From the NCBI RefSeq assembly GCF_017315725.1, contig NZ_JAFLRG010000001.1, positions 930,001 through 994,000 on the forward strand: a stretch of 64,000 nt of DNA, in the 5' to 3' direction. This DNA comes from Trinickia acidisoli. GTDB taxonomy: Bacteria > Pseudomonadota > Gammaproteobacteria > Burkholderiales > Burkholderiaceae. This document shows, one piece after another, positions 26,227-37,150 of the stretch; within the stretch, counting starts at the first letter, position 1; each line of letters starts with the position of its first letter. A model generated the notes under the pieces. That model did not search any database and had not been told where the DNA came from. It saw only the letters and a list, made by a program, of their open reading frames with translations. Position numbers and translations under genes: made by a program.

Positions 26227-27372
26227 CGATCGTGGTCGTGTTCGGTGCGCCGAGGCTTCGCGATAGGCAAAGGAAGGGCGCCGCGCGTCGGCAAGGCGAT
26301 GCGCGTGGGGCCGCCGAAGGCGACATCAATGGGAGAGGCGCGCGCCGAAGCCGCGCTGTGGTCTAACGAAACGCTGATTTCATACGAATCGTTGGGCGAG
26401 AGACTACAAGCTTTGCGGTACTTTTAGGAGCGTTCAATCTAGTCGATTTGCGCACGCCGCGATGGCGGATTTTTACGCTCGCGCGGGTCGGGGTCCGCTG
26501 AGTACGGGCGATCCTGCACGAATCGCCCGACGAATGCGCGCCCGGCATGCGGTAGGCATTACCGCTTTGCGCGCGGTGCGCGAACGGATGTCGGCGCTCT
26601 CCGGGACTCGATGAACAGGCGCTGACGCGCTTGCATGCTGCGCCGCGGCGCGCAGGCCGCCGCGCATCGATGGTCTATCGCCCGTTTTCGAATGACCATC
26701 GGATGAAAAATAGAAATACATATCTTCAAAAATTCTTAATCGGTAATTGAGAAATTCAATCAAACGAAAATGAATCATGAATGAAACATGCAATGAAATT
26801 GTTTCGCTCGATTTTTGATAATAGGAAAGACGAAACGGCGAACGAAGTGCCGCCCTGATCCGCCAACTATCTGTCTTCTGTTGTCCGTCAATGTGGTCTC
26901 AACAACACAGCGATGGCGGAGCAGCGTCTATCGTCCCACTTGTATCCTCTCGTGCGTACGCATGCTTGCTCGCCGCTCGGACGCAGCGAACATGCGGCGG
27001 CGCGCACGGTTGCGATCGGCTCGTTCGAAGCCGGCATCTTCAAGATCACCTTGGCCTATAAGACGAATCGGGGAAGCTGCGCGTTTGAGACGCATTGCGC
27101 TCGGCATGGGTTTTGCCGAGACGGCTTGGCGCTTTTCGGCTAATTGCCGGGTGAAAGCGACGGGTTTCATGATGATTTGTCCGATTTGCCCAGGCATGGG
27201 CGACGGGCCGTAAACATCGGCTAAAGCATTAGGCGGTATCCGCCGGAATCTATCCGACAAGATGTCGCCGAATTACGTCACGGTATCCGCAGCGCGCATC
27301 GGTACTGCCTACGATGCACTGCACCGCGAGACGATCTGCGCCATGCCGGCAACGATTCGTGAGGGAAATGTC
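26227..27372. other. 1.1-kb non-coding, partly AT-rich divergent region
   Basis: No convincing gene. Short frames at 26815-27213, 26913-27143 and 26928-27260 (minus) lack family features and ribosome binding sites. Bases about 26690-26840 are much richer in A/T than the surroundings, as expected for a promoter-rich or acquired segment. It should hold the promoters for the lipoprotein pair (minus) and for the GlxA-like gene and perhaps the EPS operon (plus). A GAGGGA ribosome binding site at 27361 marks the right end. Confidence 0.55.
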
Positions 27373-28371
<999 letters not shown>

Positions 28372-28386
28372 GCGAGGAGCATCGGC

Positions 28387-30030
28387 ATGCGGTTCGATCT
28401 GCGACGATACGAGCACGCCGGTGGCACGCGCGGTGCGCCGCCGCTCGCCGCGGCGAGCTTGCCCGAGGCGCGCGCCGCCGAGAACGACAAGAGCGAAGCG
28501 CGCGCGGCGCCGAGTGCAGCCATGCGTCCGAACCCCGCGCTAGCGCCCTGTCGGCGCCTGATTCCGGTCGTGCTCGCGGGCGGCTCCGGTACGCGCTTGT
28601 GGCCGATGTCGCGCGAGCACTACCCCAAGCAGCTCATCGACGTCATCGGCCCGGGTTCGCTGCTGCAAGCCACCGTCCGCCGCATGGACGGCTTCCCCGA
28701 GGGTTGGGATGTGGCCGACGCGCCGCTCGTCGTCTGCGGCGACGAGCACGGCTTCATCATCGACGAGCAATTGCGCGCGAGCGGCGTGACGCCGCGCTTG
28801 ATCGTGGAGCCCGCAAGACGCGATACCGCTCCGGCGCTGACGCTCGCCGCGATGCTCGTGCGCGAGCGCGACGGCAGCGGCGACGGCACCGAAGATGCGA
28901 TCCTCGTCGTGATGCCGGCCGACCACGCGATCGCCGACGTGAAGGCGTTGCAGCGAGCCGTCGAATTGGCCGCCCGGCATGCGCAGCGCGGCGAGATCGC
29001 GACGCTCGGCGTGCCGCCGACGCGTCCCGACACGGGCTTCGGTTATGTGCGCATCGGCGAGCCGCTCCGCGACGGTGCCCACAGGATCGATCGCTTCGTC
29101 GAAAAGCCGCCCGCCGAATTGGCCGCGCAGTACGTCGCGGATGGCACCTATTGGTGGAACAGCGGCATCTTCGTGATGCGCGCATCGGTGTGGCTCGAAG
29201 CGCTCCGGCGCGTCCAGCCCGAAATGCACGCGGCGTGTCGCGCGGCCGTTGCCGAAGGCGCGACACACGGTGCGCGCTTCGATCCTGCGGCGAGCGCGTT
29301 CGAGCGGGCGCCGGCCGATTCGATCGACTACGCGGTGATGGAGCGCCTGGGCCGTCCCGACGCGCCGTGCACAGGCGTCGTCGTGCCGCTCGAGGCGGGC
29401 TGGTCCGACCTCGGTTCATGGGATGCGGTCTGGGACGCGCTCGGCAAAGACGACGACGGCAACGTCGCGCGCGGGCGCGTCGTGTTCGAGGGGGCCACCT
29501 CCACGTTCGCGCACGCGGAGAGCCGCCTCGTCGCCTGCGTCGGCACGACGAACGTCGTGGTCGTGGAAACGCCCGATGCGGTGCTCGTGGCCGATCGCTC
29601 GCACGTGCAGCGCGTCAAGGGCCTCGTCGCGCGCATCAAGGCCGAGCATGCGCCCGAGGCCGAGATCCATCGGAAAGTGCGTCGTCCGTGGGGCTTTTAC
29701 GACTCGATCGATCACGGCGACCGCTTTCAGGTCAAGCGCATCGTCGTGGCGCCGGGTGCGCGCCTCTCGCTGCAGATGCATCACCATCGCGCCGAGCATT
29801 GGGTCGTCGTGCGCGGCACGGCGCTCGTGACGCGCGGCGACGAAGAGTTTCTTTTGAGCGAGAACGAATCGACGTTCATTCCGCTCGGCGTGCGACACCG
29901 GCTCGGCAATCCGGGCAAGGTGCCGCTCGAAATCATCGAAGTGCAGTCGGGCGCTTATCTCGGCGAGGACGACATCGTGCGCTTCGAAGACAACTACGGC
30001 CGCTGTCCGAGTGATAGGGCGAACCCGTGA
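28387..30030 (+). CDS. manC: Mannose-1-phosphate guanylyltransferase / mannose-6-phosphate isomerase
   Basis: A 547-residue bifunctional enzyme supplying GDP-mannose for EPS (BceA/ManC type). The nucleotidyltransferase domain begins with VVLAGGSGTRLWPMSREHYP and KQL, and includes FVEKP and YWWNSGIFVM; the C-terminal cupin isomerase domain has VRRPWGFYDSIDHGDRFQVK and LQMHHHRAEHWVVVRGTA. About 58 extra residues precede the catalytic core. The ATG at 28387 has a good GAGGAG ribosome binding site, so the extension is probably real. It opens the biosynthetic part of the operon; its product feeds Gmd and Fcl. Confidence 0.95.
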   Translation: MRFDLRRYEHAGGTRGAPPLAAASLPEARAAENDKSEARAAPSAAMRPNPALAPCRRLIPVVLAGGSGTRLWPMSREHYPKQLIDVIGPGSLLQATVRRMDGFPEGWDVADAPLVVCGDEHGFIIDEQLRASGVTPRLIVEPARRDTAPALTLAAMLVRERDGSGDGTEDAILVVMPADHAIADVKALQRAVELAARHAQRGEIATLGVPPTRPDTGFGYVRIGEPLRDGAHRIDRFVEKPPAELAAQYVADGTYWWNSGIFVMRASVWLEALRRVQPEMHAACRAAVAEGATHGARFDPAASAFERAPADSIDYAVMERLGRPDAPCTGVVVPLEAGWSDLGSWDAVWDALGKDDDGNVARGRVVFEGATSTFAHAESRLVACVGTTNVVVVETPDAVLVADRSHVQRVKGLVARIKAEHAPEAEIHRKVRRPWGFYDSIDHGDRFQVKRIVVAPGARLSLQMHHHRAEHWVVVRGTALVTRGDEEFLLSENESTFIPLGVRHRLGNPGKVPLEIIEVQSGAYLGEDDIVRFEDNYGRCPSDRANP

Positions 30031-30066
30031 GGGTAGGGGAAGCCCGGTTCGTTGCGGAGTGAGCAA

Positions 30067-31464
30067 ATGCGTGAGATTCAAGGCTTGCTGGCTCGTTTGT
30101 CCGACGTCGCGCTCGTGCTCGCGGCGGCGGCGCTGGCCTCGCAGATCCGTTTCGCCGGAGGCGGACAGCACGATTTCATCGCGCCGTTCGTCGTGCTGAC
30201 GGCCGCCTGCGTGCTCGTGCTCTTTCCGGCATTCGGCGTCTATGACTCGTGGCGGGGCCGCGCGAAGCGCATGTTGGCGGGACAGGTCGCGCTCGCGTGG
30301 CTGGTCGTGCAAGCGTGCGCGTTGACGGCGATGTTCTCGCTGCGCGAGATCGACTACGTGTCGCGATTGTGGTTCGTCTATTGGAGCGCGCTCGCGGGTG
30401 CGCTGCTGATCGGCTACCGGCTTGCGGCGCATGCCGTGCTCGCTCGTTTGCGCCACGCCGGCATCAACCTGCATCAAGTGGCGATCGTCGGCGCGGGGAC
30501 GCACTGCGCGTCCATCCTGCGGCGGATCGAGGCGGCGCCGGCCACGGGTTTTCGGGCCGCGGCCGTCTACGTGCCGCACCCCGAGGCGCCGCTCGTCGTC
30601 GATGATGGGGCCGAGCCGAATCCGCGGCGCTTCACCGATCTCGACGCCTTCGCGCGCTATGTGCGCGGCAGCGATCTGCACGAAGTATGGCTCGCGCTGC
30701 CGCTGTCGGAGGAGCGCACGATTTTGCGCGTCGTCGGCGAGTTTCGCGACGATCTCGTCAACATTCGATTCATGCCGGACGTGCGCTCGCTCGCCTTATT
30801 CGAGAGCGGCGGCGTGATCGATCTGCTCGGCGTGCCGGCCATCAATCTCGTCGCGTCGCCGATGTCGCCGAGCGCGCTGCTCGTGAAGGAAATCTTCGAT
30901 CGCGTCTTCGCCGCCTGCGCGCTGATCGGGATCGCGCCGCTGCTCATCGCGATCGCGCTGGCCGTGAAGCTCTCGTCGCCGGGCCCGGTGCTGTTCAAGC
31001 AAAAGCGCAAGGGCGCGGACGGACGCGTCTTCACGATCTACAAGTTCCGCTCGATGCGCATGCACGCCGAGCCGCCCGGCGTCCTGCACCAGGCGGTGCA
31101 CCACGACCCGCGCGTGACGACGCTCGGCGCGTTCCTGCGCCGCACGAGTCTCGATGAGCTGCCGCAGTTTTTCAACGTGCTGCGCGGCGATATGTCGGTG
31201 GTCGGCCCGCGTCCGCATGCGCTCGAGCATGACGATCTGTATCGCAAGGTCGTCGCCGGCTACATCCATCGATATCGGATCAAGCCCGGCATCACGGGCT
31301 GGGCGCAGATCAACGGCTATCGCGGCGAAACCGACCGCATCGAAAAGATGGAGCGGCGCGTGGCACACGATCTCTATTACCTCGGCAATTGGTCGTTCGG
31401 CCTGGACATGCGGATCATCGCGGCGACGGTCGTGAAGGGGTTTACGCACAGCAATGCCTACTAG
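30067..31464 (+). CDS. wcaJ: Undecaprenyl-phosphate glucose phosphotransferase (WcaJ/BceB type)
   Basis: A 465-residue polyisoprenyl-phosphate hexose-1-phosphate transferase that starts repeat-unit synthesis by loading a sugar phosphate, usually glucose, onto undecaprenyl phosphate. N-terminal membrane segments (about residues 5-125) and a CoA-binding-like domain (VAIVGAGTHCASILRRIEAA) precede the catalytic bacterial sugar transferase domain: KEIFDRVFAACALIGIAPLL, KRKGADGRVFTIYKFRSMR, RRTSLDELPQFFNVLRGDMS, VVGPRPH, KPGITGWAQINGYRGETD. GGAG lies eight bases before the ATG at 30067. wza follows after 58 bp. Confidence 0.94.
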   Translation: MREIQGLLARLSDVALVLAAAALASQIRFAGGGQHDFIAPFVVLTAACVLVLFPAFGVYDSWRGRAKRMLAGQVALAWLVVQACALTAMFSLREIDYVSRLWFVYWSALAGALLIGYRLAAHAVLARLRHAGINLHQVAIVGAGTHCASILRRIEAAPATGFRAAAVYVPHPEAPLVVDDGAEPNPRRFTDLDAFARYVRGSDLHEVWLALPLSEERTILRVVGEFRDDLVNIRFMPDVRSLALFESGGVIDLLGVPAINLVASPMSPSALLVKEIFDRVFAACALIGIAPLLIAIALAVKLSSPGPVLFKQKRKGADGRVFTIYKFRSMRMHAEPPGVLHQAVHHDPRVTTLGAFLRRTSLDELPQFFNVLRGDMSVVGPRPHALEHDDLYRKVVAGYIHRYRIKPGITGWAQINGYRGETDRIEKMERRVAHDLYYLGNWSFGLDMRIIAATVVKGFTHSNAY

Positions 31465-31522
31465 CGCCGCAGCTTGCGCAGCGCACGTCACGAAGACACG
31501 AATAACCGGCATGGAGGACATC

Positions 31523-32671
31523 ATGTCTGACTCGGACCCACACGTTCGCACCGCTTTATCGTTAGCAGTCCTGACCTTCGTCGCGGTGCTCACCGGATGC
31601 TCGATGGTGCCCGGCCAGCGCATGGTGACGCCGCCTACCGTCCCCGAGTCCGGCGGCGAGTACAGCACGGAGCCGAGCCAAAACGTCCAAGTGCCGATCA
31701 CGGACATCAACCTGAAGCTGATTCGGACGATGAACGAACAGGCCCAGATGCATCCGATCTCGGACCAGACGCAAGCGCTGTTCGGCAAGCCCACGCCGTA
31801 TCGCGTCGGTCCCGGCGACGTGCTGCAGATCACCGTTTGGGATCACCCCGAACTCGCCGCCGCCCTCGGGCAGCCCACGCAGACGACGCGTACCGACGAC
31901 GCGGCGCCGGGCTTCGTCGTCGATGAATCGGGCAACGTGGAGTTCCCGTATGCGGGCACCGTCCATGTGGCCGGCGACAGCATCGAGCAAATCCGGCACA
32001 AGATCGTTTCGCGCATCAGCAAGGTCTATAAGAGTCCCGAAGTGACCGTGCGCGTCGCCTCGTTCCGCGCGAAGGAAATCTATATCGACGGCGACATCGG
32101 CAAGCCGGGCGCCGTGCAGGTCAACGACATTCCGATGACGCTGACGGAGGCCCTCGGCCGCGCAGGCGGCTTCACCGATGCGGCCGACCAAAGCCGCGTG
32201 ACGCTCGTGCGCGACGGCAAGACCTACCCGATCAGTTTCGCGGCGCTCGTGCGGGCAGGGCACAGCCCGTCGGAGATCGTGCTTCGTCCCGGCGACATGG
32301 TGCACGTGGGCTCGCGCGATGAAAACGGCGTCTACGTCATGGGCGAGGTGAACAAGCCCGCGACGATCATGCCGATGCGCGACGGCAGACTCACGCTCGC
32401 CGAGGCGCTGTCGCAGGCGGGCAGCCTCAATCCGGGCACGGCCGAGGCCAAGCAGCTCTTCGTGATCCGCGATTCCACGGGCAGCAACCCGCAGATCTAT
32501 CACCTCGATGCGACTTCGCCCGTGTCGATGGTGCTGGCCAATCAGTTCGAGCTCAAGCCCAAGGACGTCGTCTACGTCGATAACGGCGCGCTCGTGAAGT
32601 TCAACCGCGTGCTCAGCCTGTTCTTGCCGGCGATCAATGCGGGTTTGACGGCGGCGATCGTCACGAAGTGA
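31523..32671 (+). CDS. wza: Wza-type outer-membrane polysaccharide export lipoprotein
   Basis: A 382-residue exporter that forms the outer-membrane channel for EPS. The signal peptide ends in VLTGCS, a lipobox. A polysaccharide export domain follows (PYRVGPGDVLQITVWDHPEL, VDESGNVEFPYAGTVHVAG), then two SLBB domains (IYIDGDIGKPGAVQVNDIPM, VYVMGEVNKPATIMPMRDG), and a C-terminal segment (VLSLFLPAINAGLTAAIVTK) that can form the amphipathic ring helix. The ATG at 31523 has GGAGG upstream. No low-molecular-weight tyrosine phosphatase (Wzb) lies between it and wzc, unlike in E. coli. Confidence 0.95.
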   Translation: MSDSDPHVRTALSLAVLTFVAVLTGCSMVPGQRMVTPPTVPESGGEYSTEPSQNVQVPITDINLKLIRTMNEQAQMHPISDQTQALFGKPTPYRVGPGDVLQITVWDHPELAAALGQPTQTTRTDDAAPGFVVDESGNVEFPYAGTVHVAGDSIEQIRHKIVSRISKVYKSPEVTVRVASFRAKEIYIDGDIGKPGAVQVNDIPMTLTEALGRAGGFTDAADQSRVTLVRDGKTYPISFAALVRAGHSPSEIVLRPGDMVHVGSRDENGVYVMGEVNKPATIMPMRDGRLTLAEALSQAGSLNPGTAEAKQLFVIRDSTGSNPQIYHLDATSPVSMVLANQFELKPKDVVYVDNGALVKFNRVLSLFLPAINAGLTAAIVTK

Positions 32672-32677
32672 TCAATC

Positions 32678-32734
32678 GGCGCGCCAACCCCGAGCGCGGC
32701 GGCGCGCCAACCCCGAGCGCGGCGGCGCGCCAAC
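32678..32734. repeat. 23-bp tandem repeat between wza and wzc
   Basis: The unit starting GGCGCGCCAACCCCGAGCGC followed by GGC occurs at 32678 and 32701, with a third partial copy (GGCGCGCCAAC) at 32724-32734. The repeat fills almost the whole wza-wzc gap and ends two bases before the first possible wzc start, so copy-number changes would alter the leader of wzc. Confidence 0.85.
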
Positions 32735-32750
32735 GATGCGAGCGACCACT

Positions 32751-34994
32751 ATGGCTATGAATTTCGAGCATCGCTACACGGATTTCGCGTCGGGCGACGA
32801 GCTTCGCCTATCGGACTATCTCCAGTCGATCGCGACCAACTGGCGGCTGATCGCAACGATCACACTGGCCGTGACGGCGCTCGGTTCGGCCTATGCGTTT
32901 CTTGCGCGGCCCGTGTACGAGGCCAACGCGATCATTCAAGTCGAGGACACCCCGAACGCCGACAACGGCGCGGCCGCCGATATGCGGCAGCAAATCGAGC
33001 CGCTCTCGCGCATGTTCGAGACGAAGGCGACGACGGCCGCGCAGATCGAGCTGCTCAAGTCGCGGCTCGTGACCGAGGCGACCGTGCGCGACCTGCGTCT
33101 GGACATCGATGCGGCGCCGCATACGCCGCCCGTCGTCGGCCATTTGCTGACGGCGCTGACGACGGGCAAATTCGGCTTCACGATGCCGCCGTTCATGGAC
33201 CTCGGAGGCTTCGCCTGGGGCAACGAGAAGATCGACGTGGCGAGCCTCGACGTGCCGAGCGCGCTGTTCGGCAAAACGTTCACGCTGACGGCGGGCGAGG
33301 ACGGCGCGTTTTCGCTCAGCGATCCCGACGGCATCGCGATCGCGAGCGGGCGCGTCGGCGAAGACGTGACGGGCGCAACGGCGGCGGGCACCGTGCGCGT
33401 GCACGTCGATCGTCTGACGAGCCGCCCGGGCACGCGCTTCGATCTCGCGCGCTCGTCGACGCTCGATACGGTCGAGCGCTTGCAAAAGCAACTCTCCGTG
33501 AAAGAAACGGCACTGCAGTCGGGCGTCATCGCGCTGGTCCTGCAAGGCGCGAACCCGGCGCTGACGGCCGACGTCGTCAACGGCATCGCGCGGCATTTCA
33601 TCAAGCAAGACGTCGATCGTCGCTCCGCCGAGGCCGAGCACACGCTCGCATTTCTCGATCAACAGCTTCCGAAGCTGCGGCGCGAACTGGACGCGGCCGA
33701 AGATCGCTACAACACGTTCCGCAACAATCACGGCACCGTCGATCTGAGCGAGGAAAGCCGGCTGCTGCTGCAACAGGTCGTCGACAACAAGACGAAGCTG
33801 GCCGACCTGGAGCGTCAGCGCGCCGATCTCTCGCAGCGCTTCACGTCGAGCCATCCGGCCGTCGCCGCGCTCGACGCGCAGATCGCGCAGCTCAAGGGCG
33901 CGCAATCGGAGATGACCAAGAGCGTCGCCGCGTTGCCCGATACGGAACAAACGGCGCTGCGTCTGCTGCGCGACGTGCGCGTCGATACCGAGCTCTATAC
34001 GAACATGCTCAATAGCGCGCAGGAGTTGCGCGTCGCGAAGGCGGGGCAAGTGGGCAACGTGCGCGTCGTCGATTTCGCGGAGACGCCCGATAAGCCGATC
34101 TGGCCTAGGCGCTTCCTCGTCATCTTCATCGCGTTCGGCGGCGGGGTGTTCATCGGTATCGTCGCTGCCTTCGTGAGGAAGTCGCTCTATGGCGGCGTCG
34201 AGCGCGCCGACGAGATCGAGGGCGCGCTCGGCGTGCCCGTGTTCGCCGTCGTGCCGCGCAGCGGCTTGCAGTTGCGGCTTCAGCAAAACGTCATGATGCG
34301 CCGCCAGGGACTCCACGTGCTGGCCGCGCAGTCGCCGCAGGACATTGCCGTCGAGGGCGTGCGCAGCCTGCGCACGTCGCTGCAGCTCTCGCTCGATCAG
34401 GCGCCGAACAACATTGTCATGCTGACGGGCTCGCGCCCCGACGCGGGCAAGTCGTTCCTGTCGGTCAACCTCTCCGCGCTCGTCGCGTCGGCCGGCAAAC
34501 GCGTGCTCGTCATCGACGGCGACATGCGGCGCGGCGAAGTCCATTCGCACTTCGGCGTGCGGCATCAGCCGGGGCTCTCGGACGTGCTGCGCGGCGGCGA
34601 CCCGGAAGCCGCGATCGCGCGCGAAGTGCTGCCGGGGCTCGACGTGCTGGCGAAGGGTTCGCTGCCGGCGCATCCGTCCGAGCTCTTGATGAGCGATCGC
34701 TTCCGCGAAGTGCTCGAGGCGCTCTCGCGCCGCTACGACCTCGTCATCATCGACACCCCGCCCGTGCTCGCCGTCACGGATTCGACGCTGATCGGCAAGT
34801 ACGCGGGCACGACGCTGCTCGTCGTGCGCTATGGCCGGCATCCGATCGGCGAGATCGAGGAAACGGCCAAACGGCTCGAGACGGGCGGCGTGAACTTGAA
34901 GGGCGTGCTGCTGACCGACGTGCCGCCGGCCATGCCGCTGCTCGGAGGGTCTTACAAAGGGGGGTACTACGGCTACGACAGCATTGCCGAATGA
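32751..34994 (+). CDS. wzc: Wzc/BceF-type tyrosine autokinase and chain-length regulator
   Basis: A 747-residue inner-membrane protein controlling EPS polymerisation and export. The Wzz domain begins after a membrane segment ([20 protein letters not shown]), a long coiled-coil periplasmic region follows (about residues 280-430), then the second membrane segment ([20 protein letters not shown]) and the cytoplasmic BY-kinase domain: Walker [17 protein letters not shown], Walker A' [12 protein letters not shown] and Walker [15 protein letters not shown]. The C-terminus [15 protein letters not shown] is the expected tyrosine cluster for autophosphorylation. Possible starts are 32736, 32751 and 32757; 32751 is chosen for position only. 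Confidence 0.95.
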   Translation: MAMNFEHRYTDFASGDELRLSDYLQSIATNWRLIATITLAVTALGSAYAFLARPVYEANAIIQVEDTPNADNGAAADMRQQIEPLSRMFETKATTAAQIELLKSRLVTEATVRDLRLDIDAAPHTPPVVGHLLTALTTGKFGFTMPPFMDLGGFAWGNEKIDVASLDVPSALFGKTFTLTAGEDGAFSLSDPDGIAIASGRVGEDVTGATAAGTVRVHVDRLTSRPGTRFDLARSSTLDTVERLQKQLSVKETALQSGVIALVLQGANPALTADVVNGIARHFIKQDVDRRSAEAEHTLAFLDQQLPKLRRELDAAEDRYNTFRNNHGTVDLSEESRLLLQQVVDNKTKLADLERQRADLSQRFTSSHPAVAALDAQIAQLKGAQSEMTKSVAALPDTEQTALRLLRDVRVDTELYTNMLNSAQELRVAKAGQVGNVRVVDFAETPDKPIWPRRFLVIFIAFGGGVFIGIVAAFVRKSLYGGVERADEIEGALGVPVFAVVPRSGLQLRLQQNVMMRRQGLHVLAAQSPQDIAVEGVRSLRTSLQLSLDQAPNNIVMLTGSRPDAGKSFLSVNLSALVASAGKRVLVIDGDMRRGEVHSHFGVRHQPGLSDVLRGGDPEAAIAREVLPGLDVLAKGSLPAHPSELLMSDRFREVLEALSRRYDLVIIDTPPVLAVTDSTLIGKYAGTTLLVVRYGRHPIGEIEETAKRLETGGVNLKGVLLTDVPPAMPLLGGSYKGGYYGYDSIAE

Positions 34995-35052
34995 CCACAT
35001 CGACGCGGCGTGCGGCAGGCTGCGCATGTCGACGACTGACGAGGATCGACGA

Positions 35053-36180
35053 ATGAAACGCAAGGTCGCATTGATCACGGGCGTGACGGGGCAGGACGGC
35101 GCGTATCTGGCCGAGTTGCTGCTCGACAAAGGCTACGAGGTGCACGGCCTGAAGCGTCGTACCTCGCTTTTCAATACCGATCGGATCGATCACCTTTATC
35201 ACGATCCGCATGAGGTCGGCGATGCCGATCGGCAATTGCATCTGCATCATGGAGACTTGACCGATTCCACGAGCCTCTTGCGCGTCATTCAAATCGTCGA
35301 GCCCGACGAGATCTATAACCTCGCGGCGCAGAGTCACGTGGCCGTGTCGTTCGACGAGCCCGAGTACACGGCCAACGCCGACGGGCTCGGCGCGCTGCGC
35401 ATCCTCGAGGCGATCCGCATGCTGGGCTGCCATCAGCGCACGCGCTTTTATCAGGCATCGACGTCCGAGTTGTTCGGGCTCGTGCAGGAAACGCCGCAGC
35501 GCGAAAGCACGCCGTTCTATCCGCGCAGCCCTTATGCAGTGGCCAAGCTGTTCGCCTATTGGACCACCGTCAACTATCGCGAGGCGTACGGCATCTATGC
35601 CTGCAACGGGATCTTGTTCAACCACGAATCGCCCGTGCGCGGCGAGACGTTCGTGACGCGCAAGATCACGCGGGCGCTGGCGCGCATCGCCGTCGGGCTG
35701 CAGCGCGAGCTTTATCTCGGCAACTTGTCCGCGTTGCGCGACTGGGGGCATGCGCGCGACTACGTCGAGATGCAATGGCTGATGCTGCAGCAAGCGGTGC
35801 CCGAAGATTACGTCATCGCGACGGGCGAGCAGTACAGCGTCCGCGAATTCGTGCAGCGCGCGGCGGCCGAACTCGGCATCGTCGTGCGGTTCGAAGGGAG
35901 CGGGCTCGATGAAGTGGCCTTCGTCGAACACGTGGACAGCCGCGAGACACGCGTGTCGCCCGGCGACGTCATCGTGCGCGTCGACCCGCGCTATTTTCGG
36001 CCGACCGAGGTTCAAACCCTGCTCGGCGATTGTTCGAAGGCGCGCGAAAACCTCGGCTGGCAGCCACGCACGCCGTTTGCCGCGCTCGTGCGCGAGATGG
36101 CGCTGGCCGACTATCAGATCGCGCGGCGTGACGCGCTCGTGACGATGGCCGGCTTCAAGACGCTCGAGCATCACGAGTGA
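35053..36180 (+). CDS. gmd: GDP-mannose 4,6-dehydratase
   Basis: A 375-residue short-chain dehydrogenase/reductase that converts GDP-mannose to GDP-4-keto-6-deoxymannose. It has the NADP motif [20 protein letters not shown], the family-specific [36 protein letters not shown], the [20 protein letters not shown] active-site Tyr-x-x-x-Lys, and [18 protein letters not shown]. The ATG at 35053 directly precedes the conserved KRKVALITG. The next gene, fcl, starts 10 bases after the stop and uses its product. Confidence 0.97.
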   Translation: MKRKVALITGVTGQDGAYLAELLLDKGYEVHGLKRRTSLFNTDRIDHLYHDPHEVGDADRQLHLHHGDLTDSTSLLRVIQIVEPDEIYNLAAQSHVAVSFDEPEYTANADGLGALRILEAIRMLGCHQRTRFYQASTSELFGLVQETPQRESTPFYPRSPYAVAKLFAYWTTVNYREAYGIYACNGILFNHESPVRGETFVTRKITRALARIAVGLQRELYLGNLSALRDWGHARDYVEMQWLMLQQAVPEDYVIATGEQYSVREFVQRAAAELGIVVRFEGSGLDEVAFVEHVDSRETRVSPGDVIVRVDPRYFRPTEVQTLLGDCSKARENLGWQPRTPFAALVREMALADYQIARRDALVTMAGFKTLEHHE

Positions 36181-36190
36181 GAGCGAGACG

Positions 36191-37144
36191 ATGAATTCGC
36201 ACACGCGCATCTTCGTCGCCGGCCACCGCGGCATGGTGGGTTCCGCGCTCGTGCGGGAGTTCGCATCGCACGGTTATCGCAATCTCGTCACGCGCGATCA
36301 TGCAACGCTCGATTTGACGGATCAACGTGCCGTGCGCGCGTTCTTCGCCGACGAGCGCGTCGACGTCGTGCTGCTGGCCGCGGCGCGTGTCGGCGGCATT
36401 CTGGCCAATTCGACGAAGCCCGCAACCTTCATCTACGAGAACCTTGCGATCGAGACGAACGTGATCGACGCCGCTCGCCGAGCGGGCGTCGAGCGCCTCG
36501 TGTTCTTCGGCTCGTCGTGCATTTATCCGAAGCTGTGTCCACAACCGATTCGCGAGGCATATCTGCTGAGCAGCGCGTTGGAGCCGACGAACGAGCCCTA
36601 CGCGATCGCGAAGATCGCGGGCCTCAAACTGTGCGAGGCCTACAACCGCCAGTACGGCACGCGCTATGTCGCGTTGATGCCGACCAATCTCTACGGCCCG
36701 AACGACAACTACGACCCAGCCGGCAGCCACGTGCTGCCGGCGCTGCTTCGCAAGGCGCACGAGGCGAAGCTCGCGCAGGCGGCGACGCTGACCGTGTGGG
36801 GCACCGGCGAGCCGCGCCGCGAGTTCTTGCACGTCGACGACTTAGCGGCCGCGACGCGGTTCGTACTCGAGCATGAGGTGAGCGACGGCGTGTTCAACGT
36901 GGGTGTCGGCACCGACCTCACCATCCGCGAACTGGCACAGCGCATCGCCGCGGTCGTCGGCTTTCGCGGCGAATTGATCTTCGATCGAACGAAGCCGGAC
37001 GGGACGCCGCGCAAACTGCTCGACGTATCCCTGCTGACGGACAGGGGGTGGCGCGCGAGGATCGGCTTGACCGATGGTATTCGCGCCACTTATGCGCAAT
37101 ATGCCGCGCAGCATCGCATGCTCGATGCGGCTTCGAACGGATGA
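36191..37144 (+). CDS. fcl: GDP-L-fucose synthase
   Basis: A 317-residue epimerase-reductase that completes GDP-L-fucose. It shows the NADP motif [53 protein letters not shown] with the catalytic Ser and Cys, and [20 protein letters not shown] with Tyr-x-x-x-Lys. [13 protein letters not shown] and [14 protein letters not shown] are also typical. The presence of Fcl instead of a GDP-D-rhamnose reductase indicates L-fucose in the polymer, as in colanic acid. GAGAGCGAGA precedes the ATG. Confidence 0.96.
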   Translation: MNSHTRIFVAGHRGMVGSALVREFASHGYRNLVTRDHATLDLTDQRAVRAFFADERVDVVLLAAARVGGILANSTKPATFIYENLAIETNVIDAARRAGVERLVFFGSSCIYPKLCPQPIREAYLLSSALEPTNEPYAIAKIAGLKLCEAYNRQYGTRYVALMPTNLYGPNDNYDPAGSHVLPALLRKAHEAKLAQAATLTVWGTGEPRREFLHVDDLAAATRFVLEHEVSDGVFNVGVGTDLTIRELAQRIAAVVGFRGELIFDRTKPDGTPRKLLDVSLLTDRGWRARIGLTDGIRATYAQYAAQHRMLDAASNG

Positions 37145-37150
37145 GCCAGC

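Noticed and set aside
26815..27213. Possible small genes in the 1.1-kb gap before the GlxA-like gene
   Set aside because: Competing frames overlap on both strands, none has a ribosome binding site, conserved motif or plausible composition.
32808..35129. 773-codon open frame on the minus strand opposite wzc
   Set aside because: It is antisense to a clearly recognised kinase, is extremely Arg/His/Ala-rich and has no family features; such frames are common in GC-rich DNA. The same holds for the long antisense frames opposite hmgA, fahA, xdhA, xdhB and the symporter.
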